Origin: Pinguiococcus pyrenoidosus
Taxonomy: Eukaryota > Sar > Pinguiophyceae > Pinguiochrysidales > Pinguiochrysidaceae
Direction: 5' to 3'
Assembly (NCBI GenBank): GCA_019677205.1
Contig: JAAMXY010001322.1
Span: 1-64,000, forward strand
Length of the DNA: 64,000 nt
In this document: positions 59,301 through 64,000 of the stretch, one piece after another
Numbering within the stretch: position 1 is the stretch's first letter
Layout: each line of letters begins with the position of its first letter
Translations under genes and position numbers: made by a program
Notes under the pieces: generated by a model
What the model was told of the DNA's origin: nothing
What the model saw: the letters and a program-made list of their open reading frames with translations, nothing else
The model's database searches: none

Positions 59301-60918
59301 GGCGAGAAATGCCGCTGCGCTTGTGATCCAGCGAGGGCTGCGGATAATGCTGAAAAGGAGACGAGAGGGATACAGAAGCGTGGATCCTGGCGAACAACCA
59401 GAGAACAGACCGGCGAGTGATCTTCTCCACGGCTTTGATCACGTGGAGGTAGCTTCCATCTCGAGCGCACGAGGTCCAGGCGCTCTGCAGCAGGAAGTAG
59501 ACCGTCTCCGTCGCCGCTCCGCCGCGCGTAAGATACAGCATTCGCTGCAATCCTGGCTTCTCCAGAAGGCCAGCGAGCAAGCGGCACCGGAGCTCGCGGC
59601 GAAGGAGGGCGACATGCTGACAGGCTATGCCTACGTTGAGGAAGCGATGCCAGCAGCTGATGCGCAGCAGCGCGAGGCAAGCGATGCTGCCGCAAAAAGC
59701 GATAACCAGGCCGACCTTCTGGAAGACTACGGATACGTGGAAATGGCCTCAGCCGCTGCTCCGGCAAAGGGCACCAGCTCTTCGAAGACCTCGACCAGCC
59801 GAACTAAGGAGGCAGGGGAGAAGGAGAAGACCGTGGAAGACCTAGCTGAGAAGCTCTTTGAGAAGCTAGTTGAAGAAGCCGTCCAGGATGGTATTTCCAT
59901 CCAAAGGGACCTCGGGACTGCTGCGTCCCGTGAAGCAGTCCCAGAAGTTGCGGTGGATCAAAACTTCCGGCCAGACCACCTCAGCGTGGCTCCTCAAAAG
60001 GGAAGCCCGCCGGTCGATGAGGGAAGCCCATCACGATACCAGGCCAGAGCGAATATCTCAGCGCTCTCCGTGACACAGGCTTCGCAGGCCGTGGCCGACG
60101 TCCCAGTGACGAAAGACGGAGCAGTAGAAGCCTTCGGTGCAGAGGATAGAGACGCGGCTAGCTCGCAACTCTCACGACAAGCGGCCGAATCGGCCTCTGT
60201 CCCGCAGTCGGGGGATTCAGTGCTGGACCCGGAAGCAGGCGTCAACGACGATCCTTATGCCTTCGACGAGTTCGAGACGGAAGCCGTCCCCGAGCTTCCG
60301 ATCGCCTTCGACTGGGGACCTTCTGTGTCGGAGTTTGCAAATAGGTTGCTCTCCGTGGCGGATCTGAGCCCAATTGTGGAGCGCGTAAAAGCCCTTGCGG
60401 CACCGGACGCCTTCAACCTTCAACGCAAGGCCGACTTCAGTGAAGTAGTGATTCCGCTGGAGACGTTCCTCTCCCTGGAAGCACACTACGCCGACGCCGC
60501 AGAGGACGAAGAATCCAATGCCGTCCATCGACGTGCAGTCTTCGACACGATCAACGACTTCATCGGGGACCTCTGCAAGGAGCAGTACTTCGCGCACTCC
60601 CTTCAGCGAGCTCCACGAGTTCGGAACATGCGAAGGCGCGTCGTCCTCACCTCGCTAGACGAGGAGTCCCTGAAGACCTTCCTGCTCGAGAGCGTGCAGC
60701 AGAATCTATGTGCCTACGGCACGAAATTCCTGCTCGAGGGCCAAGACATGGCAGGATTTCAGATGGAAGATGACGAGGACTGGTTTCTCCCCGAGGAGAT
60801 GTCGCGTCAGTACAAGTTTCGGCTCGCTGATGAAATATTCGAAGCACTGGTTGCGGAAGCGGTGCAAGACATCCGGAGCAACTCGACCCGTGGACGCACG
60901 GATCTGACAGAGGCGTAG
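53383..60918 (+). CDS. CEP350-like centrosome/basal-body protein with IQ motifs
   Basis: One intronless frame of 2511 residues. It is largely disordered and acidic, with coiled coils at about 1060-1200, 1340-1395 and 1605-1680. The C-terminus (about 2310-2500) resembles the region shared by CEP350/CAP350 and plant TRM proteins (DUF4378-like): HRRAVFDTINDFIGDL, then LADEIFEALVAEAVQDI, comparable with the CEP350 end LADGIFETL. These proteins anchor microtubules and partners at centrioles or the cortex. Three IQ-type motifs (IQCLFRAWVAKS at about 1805, IQRGLRIMLKRR at about 1978, IQHSLQSWL at about 2048) suggest calmodulin/centrin binding. An N-terminal basic region KWMRQKKKKELERRR (about 345) and three Y-x-x-DFES motifs (279, 1260, 1290) are also seen. 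No CAP-Gly domain is present, unlike animal CEP350. Ciliary/centrosomal character is likely. The specific CEP350 orthology is tentative. Confidence 0.6.
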   Translation: MSVRKFVPGERPSELQLHETHRENGTDAEEDKSPGRSQTWEELLDAMQDDLTELARGSPADMPPRPRSVAALAPPPPSAASPQPHNREHLRAIPHALRPELSPRELDLRQRERDRDTLRQLLDEKSRAREEQLRRQRAKATAAQMNDNIRKQNQRHLERRHAGDLRTMALTVAAPASHWRQEHGSDAYRSLSPARSRRAIKSAAESAPTSRTSRSRKRKLTTASRPIMKLQPLLPRKKADQRMARQSEGAGKAEDDGVFTATPPADRQSREASVEIAEYAEDFESDQVQSRSPPPSRRETTRGGAQAVQASGEDSARPIEHDRQVDGRTKSPQRRAQIRKWMRQKKKKELERRRAEEQTARAKEERRRKTIADIESKRRARRQQAKKRTDPSGKAGSLLQRPPWRDIIEPDASPMRRHRTASPKQRRRPSPPSFHTLSPAQHASNLRDGAVTHHLYHEGNGHVPLEPATDPKIRAGRLFAARAQRDVNSDASAEDTRDEPFTSEKPNADGDGDRPGVALQSATEAGHALLFDQAVRAPKWEAYLANPFKEAETQDANLIADDRESDKRHEDSDSLEIEILPKDCGIDVATAEAKEEQTQNRRCTSPQPLDEAKTVDASLGEAKQSLSGEESGTIDRAREQEVKADGEDARRDARRSSLDRHVVDLGKAIEGGHGDNLEKRPMEEEAGTSAVVGKAITFRKMAAGVGGDPGTGDNRSSAGESGSEVVKASSELRENHPEEDVKPDKGLDSVAIGTGDEGAEQPPPEAVVEALMDDLRASLASRSGRAGGLSESSAGAQADDRASYAEREACSPQAEAPDSSQMDDDVPKLGTTIASSADNGSKTQGFSPDSDSVDLSREGMVEDWDDWDPDEVVNRVESKILLKFNELLGAPLGRDERLSKSLPTARERRPRRKLLPRHSRGISKLKRGRDDEHSVATLVAKTMLNQKRQAKIARLTASEAFSDDMDDVPREMSTASAEGQVVDALEAVVGPSRHQSSLDKHGKNANSESRHDKPLRTDEAAERADTRADAHLEVPKDGAESEASLPRTDSDDEVYQRRQFWDSLLREKFQDLSQPTSNVVSGAQTLQNQLLAEMDFQEALFQHQLQLEKLVQTQRTQAIQASYAAEIRKAEELVAQAQDMGTLQENIFNKAIHDERESLHKKYESAIAEQAQAYEEHAGVLDLHLAAAADRETSALRDQVAFQRKLLRKGKHPRRSPQRSIRARPAATEHVTTPPGYAKGTLEDAQGDFSTASSSLEISYERDFESASVTDAHAQRESPSHISSGYSERYSVDFESTSEPSDLPIGKKKPETRPAEHSASYENGAGSVVDKKESAPDLRLQEVEEFRRQLKASQREQEKLLDDRMEQMKQQKTEMEAKLSKRIRALQELSVGEHDPNDGVRQRGLCYYQGLLSRVAADYEEGMGRLRVEKLNLKVECYKQLRDFVRALEGSKLGGDSAIGYQNGDVAANALRHDVDAYLASEGTGKVLIARPYHSADEAGCTSSRAKSPRLKDAATDPCEDGDLGGPEDAPSSDAGADDRSFITHKQESWNQPLQAPERSAGLELPGSARPMMVEDKGTQATLDVIDDLATRARVSEIAIEESSEDVNVLEAEILEKGRQNESLNEQIDKRRDEMKQLEKRLHLVAQKRKLSRRERELEVERNTLDEAIHSLSENLVILEGTGRANGDSASVTSRASAEQSMTGARYAAPHETLPDEDSSKLSTTGTGDTRDEHGSLAKIEADVVERQVLEWIGGAEGETAAPVESDTVEDSFGSFSDSFGGRETDDDVILLRVQQRERKKAREAAALRIQCLFRAWVAKSVMEARKHFLNRSTGGDSDGTLQIRESVDSFESSSLRESIPREAIEANLALVDDFEREVGRVWKEPPSTQTTPRSIGSVGTPISQVEPQQSQEVGEEHITVSAFSEEQASTKSGDGQRVDGQRVDGQRVDERIADRQSADGQDAITDGSAEAGARNAAALVIQRGLRIMLKRRREGYRSVDPGEQPENRPASDLLHGFDHVEVASISSARGPGALQQEVDRLRRRSAARKIQHSLQSWLLQKASEQAAPELAAKEGDMLTGYAYVEEAMPAADAQQREASDAAAKSDNQADLLEDYGYVEMASAAAPAKGTSSSKTSTSRTKEAGEKEKTVEDLAEKLFEKLVEEAVQDGISIQRDLGTAASREAVPEVAVDQNFRPDHLSVAPQKGSPPVDEGSPSRYQARANISALSVTQASQAVADVPVTKDGAVEAFGAEDRDAASSQLSRQAAESASVPQSGDSVLDPEAGVNDDPYAFDEFETEAVPELPIAFDWGPSVSEFANRLLSVADLSPIVERVKALAAPDAFNLQRKADFSEVVIPLETFLSLEAHYADAAEDEESNAVHRRAVFDTINDFIGDLCKEQYFAHSLQRAPRVRNMRRRVVLTSLDEESLKTFLLESVQQNLCAYGTKFLLEGQDMAGFQMEDDEDWFLPEEMSRQYKFRLADEIFEALVAEAVQDIRSNSTRGRTDLTEA
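59183..59234 (+). repeat. 15-bp in-frame tandem repeat (GQRVD)
   Basis: About three and a half copies of TTGATGGTCAAAGAG inside the CEP350-like coding region, encoding DGQRV-DGQRV-DGQRV-DERI. Copies are nearly identical, so the expansion looks recent. Confidence 0.9.
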
Positions 60919-60956
60919 ATAGAAGCTTAGACGAGATACAGCTTTATGCAAGCCGC

Positions 60957-61040
60957 GGTCGGCAAGCCAAGGTCAGCAAACCAAGGTCAGCAAACCACGG
61001 TTAGCAAACCATGCTCAGAAGGCCATGCCCAGCAAGCCGT
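60957..61040 (+). repeat. 14-bp tandem repeat, six copies
   Basis: Six contiguous 14-bp units of the form G(G/C)TCAGCAAACCA(A/C/T), from 60957-60970 through 61027-61040, with increasing divergence at both ends. They sit in the gap between the convergent CEP350-like and RSP2-like genes, starting 39 bases after the CEP350-like stop. Confidence 0.92.
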
Positions 61041-61089
61041 TGCTTCTATGGATTTCATTTCATTTCGTCTCTTGTGCGCGTCAGCTTTC

Positions 61090-63467
61090 TCACGTCTCCT
61101 CGGCCGGCTCTTCCCGAGTCTTCGTTTCTTTGATGAGCGTTGCGAGTTTGGCGGTCTCCGCAGCAAACTGCAGGGCAGCAGCCATCGCTGCTGATTCCTC
61201 CTTCAAGGCACCGCCTTCCATGCCATCGAGCTGCGACTGCATCGTCTCCGCCCGTGTCCATAGGTCTGGATCTTCTGGATCAAGGGAGGAGAGCACCTCA
61301 ACGAGCTTCGGCAGCAAGCGCTTCAACTCCGTCCAGTCGGATCGTCCGGTGGCAGAGTCCGATACGCTCGAGCTGGCTTCAGCTGTCAGCGTCGCAATTA
61401 CCAGAAGCGCCTGTTATAGTGTTGTGGCAACGTGAGCGAGCGAGCGATGCAGCGATCGAAGAACATGAATCTCGCGATGCCACGTACCTTGAGGACGTTG
61501 CCCTTGAGGGGCACGTATCTCTTCGAGAGAGCGTCAAAGCGAGCAGAAAAGCTTTGGACGAGCCGGAGCAATGCGGCACGTCGAGCCTTGCAAGCGAGCA
61601 GCGCATACTGCGGGTCCTCGGCGGCAATTTCAGCGACTGCTTCAGCAACCTTTAAACGACGTGAGTGAGCAGAGAAGCGTCAACTGGAGAATCTTGCGTG
61701 GCCTGTGCATGGATAGCCACCTCTTTCTCGATCTCTTCCAAATGCGTTTCGTACGCTTGAAGATCGGCCTCCTGCGCGTCCTGGAGGGATAGGTGGATCT
61801 CTTTCTCCACTTCAAACAGCTTGTCTTCCACATCGTTCATGGCCTGTCCCACGTGTGAGAGAGGCACAGAGACAAAGCCAGCATGTAAGGGTGATACCCT
61901 GCTGGACGAGGAGAGAAGCGCACGATGCGGATGGTACCTCTTGAATGATGATGGTCCAACGCAAAGCTTCCTCCTTCGCGTCACCGTGGAAATGCTGGCC
62001 GACGCCCATCGTGTCCAGGCACAACACGTAGTCGATGGGAATCTTCTTCGCAAGGGCGTCTCGATTTTTCGTAGCCGCTGGCTTCTCGTCTTCCTCCCCG
62101 TTGTCTTCCTTTTCTGCTTCTGCATCGTTCTCCGCAGTCTCCTCCTTTTCGTCATCTTGGCTGTCCTTTCCTTCATCCCCGGCTTCCTCTGTGATGATGA
62201 TTTGAGGCAGCGGACCGTACTTTGGGCAGACAGAAGTCTTCGTACCTTCAGGAAGGGCTGACTTCTCGACAATTTCGACGCCGTCCTCATGTAAGAAGGT
62301 TTCGTGTGTGAATGGGACAGCAAGATACTCGCCCAAGCGAGGAATGCCGAAGAACTTCATTCTCGGAGACTTTGTGACGACACGGCTCATCAGACCGGCT
62401 CCACGACGAGAATTCCATCAAGTCATACCTGCTGGCGCAGCACGTTCTGCACGTACAAGTGGTCGTTTCTCTTCATCACAGGAGCAGCTTCTTCGTCCTC
62501 CTACATATCAACGCAAGACAGCCAAGCAGATGAGCGAACCGAGGTGTAAAAAGGTTTCTTTGCCAGGCAGCATTCGTCTTTGCCAGCTCGAAGTCACCGA
62601 CGGTGTGTACCTCTTCTTCACCAGGCGACTCGGAGGGTATTTCGAACTTCTTGAAGGCCTCGAAGGTGACGCCAGCGGTTCCTTGATCCTCCTCCTCGTC
62701 CCCAAGGGGCGCAGCCAGCTGACGTCCTTTCATGCTCGATCCCTGTCAAGCAAGGGCGGCTGTTGAGTGGATGAAGGCCCTCCGTCTTCTTGGCGTCGCG
62801 CTTCTTTCACCTCGGTGGCTGCAACGTAGTTGATGAAGGATGCGCCGTCCGCGCTGCTGTCCTTTCGCTGTTGTTCAAGAACCACAGTTAGCAACCTCCG
62901 TGGCCGCTGGCCTCGGCGTCGATACGACTTACGCCCAAGTAGACAGCAGTGGCGCCAGTTCTTCTCTTAACAAGTTCCAGAGCGGCAGGCATCTTCGTAG
63001 AAGGCCCACACGAGGTGAGTGAAAAGACAAGATCGGCGTCGTGGTGACCAGTACCTCGTGAAGGACGTCTCCACTGCATCGCAGCGACGCAATCACCGAC
63101 CGCTCCTGGTTCTCCATAGCGTCGCGCTTAGCTTCTTCCGCTTCGCGAACCCGGGCCGCTGTCTCTTCCTCGAGGTCCAGCGCTTCTGCGGTGTCAAGCA
63201 GAGGGGTCTTTTAGCATCTTCTCGTGGCGAGACGGGCAAGTATGATGCAATCCGAAGTCCGACGCGCTTACGCTGGATCCGCGCGAGCTCTTCGGGGTCG
63301 CTGCCCTGGCGCTGGTGCTCCATCTGCTTCATCCCGACGTAGCTGAGGAGATAGTGGCCCAAGAAGTCCACGCTGTCCTCGGGATCGACCACCACCATCT
63401 TCGCCATGCCTCGGACGAGGACGTCGCCCACGCTGGCTCTCAAGTAGTCGCTATCGTACGCTGCCAT
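61090..63467 (-). CDS. RSP2-like radial spoke protein (Dpy-30 + GAF)
   Basis: Ten exons on the minus strand: 63467-63272, 63185-63055, 62992-62933, 62867-62811, 62742-62611, 62500-62429, 62369-61938, 61843-61721, 61649-61488 and 61410-61090. They give 561 residues, and every junction is GT-AG with a kept frame. The N-terminus is a Dpy-30 dimerisation motif (YLRASVGDVLVRGMAKM, PVDFLGHYLL-like, residues about 6-48). A GAF-like domain follows, spread over several small exons (ALELVKRRTGATAVYLG, INYVAATE, then FFGIPRLGEYLAVPFTHETF and IDYVLCLDTMG), with an acidic Glu/Asp-rich insertion in exon 7. The C-terminus is helical. Dpy-30 plus GAF is the layout known for Chlamydomonas radial spoke protein RSP2, part of the spoke that regulates axonemal dyneins. 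The intron density is far higher than in the neighbours. The acceptor of exon 7 (CACAAAG) is the weakest junction. Confidence 0.8.
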
Positions 63468-63676
63468 ACTCGCGAGCTGCACTGTGGACCTTTCGCTTGG
63501 GTAGAGCGCCTGCTCTTCTGGCGCCCCACATTCGATCCAAGCTGAGAAACCGTTTCAGCGGCAGTTGGCAAGTCTCCTTCGCTGGAAGTCGTGGCGTACT
63601 ATACAGGGACAAGGAGCTGCACATCCATCAGGAGCAGCTGGATTGTGGCGCCTTTGGTTTCCGGGAGAAGCGATTT

Positions 63677-64000
63677 ATGGTGGAAAGGACCGTCTCATTG
63701 GAGGAGATCGGGACTTGGAGCCACGCTCAGGGCCTCAACTGGCCTTCTGATTTGGGCTCTGCTTTGGGTCCGGCATTTTGCTGGATGGAGCCCTTTGCAG
63801 CTTTGGCGCGCTTTTTACTCCGCTGCAAGTAGCACTGGTATCGCAACTCTGCAGCAGCAGCAGCTGGCCTTGCTGAACACTTTGGCTTGTGCCCGATCTA
63901 CGAGGCCGCTTGCCTGGCGAAGCGTCTCGGACGGAGACCGACCTTGAAAACAATGCCTCTGGTGATCCCGAAGGAAGAGAAGGCCATCATCTCGGACGCG
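63677..64000 (+). CDS. Partial gene of unknown function, runs off the right edge
   Basis: Tentative model: exon 1 at 63677-63767 (MVERTVSLEEIGTWSHAQGL...) and a second exon beginning at one of the tandem AGs at 63854-63863 and open to the end (AAGLAEHFGLCPIYEAACLA, then KRLGRRPTLKTMPLVIPKEE). The ATG at 63677 is the first in the interval after the divergent RSP2-like start. The same frame is open upstream (from about 63497) and reads protein-like, so a 5' exon may be missing from this model. I do not recognise the family. Position and frame suggest a real gene. The exon limits are uncertain. Confidence 0.4.

Noticed and set aside
1-64000. tRNA, rRNA or snRNA genes
   Set aside because: Looking for A/B-box pairs, cloverleaf-like ends and conserved rRNA stretches gave no convincing candidate. 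A tRNAscan/Infernal run would be decisive.

Overview
The window is nuclear DNA of a GC-rich, flagellated, unicellular eukaryote. Its genes contain short GT-AG introns (mostly about 50-160 nt) and there are no bacterial-style operons. It carries cilium-specific proteins (nephrocystin-4, CEP290, a CEP350-like protein, an RSP2-like radial spoke protein), a mitochondrial assembly factor, a plant/cyanobacterial-type alpha/beta hydrolase, a secreted-type ectodomain with Pro/Ser-Ala-Pro repeats, and a degraded copia integrase of the kind common in algae and stramenopiles. Together these point to a stramenopile or related SAR/haptophyte protist. The exact lineage cannot be fixed from this sequence alone.

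Layout: a UBE3A-like HECT E3 ligase (+, 6 exons, 457-3363); SDHAF2 (-, 3695-4225); nephrocystin-4 with an internal EF-hand array (+, 4486-12303); M1 aminopeptidase (+, 3 exons, 12809-15633); a small multi-pass membrane protein (-, 4 exons, 16006-16921); a CAP-Gly/PP2A-like/EF-hand phosphatase (+, 4 exons, 17598-20648); CEP290 (-, 20759-28231); a GNAT-Tudor protein (+, 28655-30169); a REJ/GPS/7TM receptor-like protein (+, 2 exons, 31235-38249); glucose-6-phosphate 1-epimerase-like mutarotase (-, 3 exons, 38554-39609); a gene-poor stretch with a copia integrase relic inside 40920-41966; a full-size PDR-type ABCG transporter (+, 2 exons, 42375-46728); glycerate 2-kinase (-, 4 exons, 46937-48956); an alpha/beta hydrolase (+, 3 exons, 49082-50223); an FkbM-like/2OG-oxygenase fusion (-, 50311-53010); a CEP350-like basal-body protein (+, 53383-60918); an RSP2-like Dpy-30/GAF protein (-, 10 exons, 61090-63467); and a partial unknown gene (+) running off the right edge.

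Organisation: genes are tightly packed and mostly alternate in strand, giving six head-to-head pairs that share short upstream regions. Five of the roughly 17 genes are flagellum or basal-body proteins, or are plausibly linked to them: NPHP4, CEP290, CEP350-like, RSP2-like, and possibly the CAP-Gly phosphatase. Three of these are giant single-exon genes, whereas the small genes are intron-rich. Exon structures were rebuilt by hand from splice-site sequence, reading-frame continuity and recalled family sequences. No alignment, search or transcript data were available.
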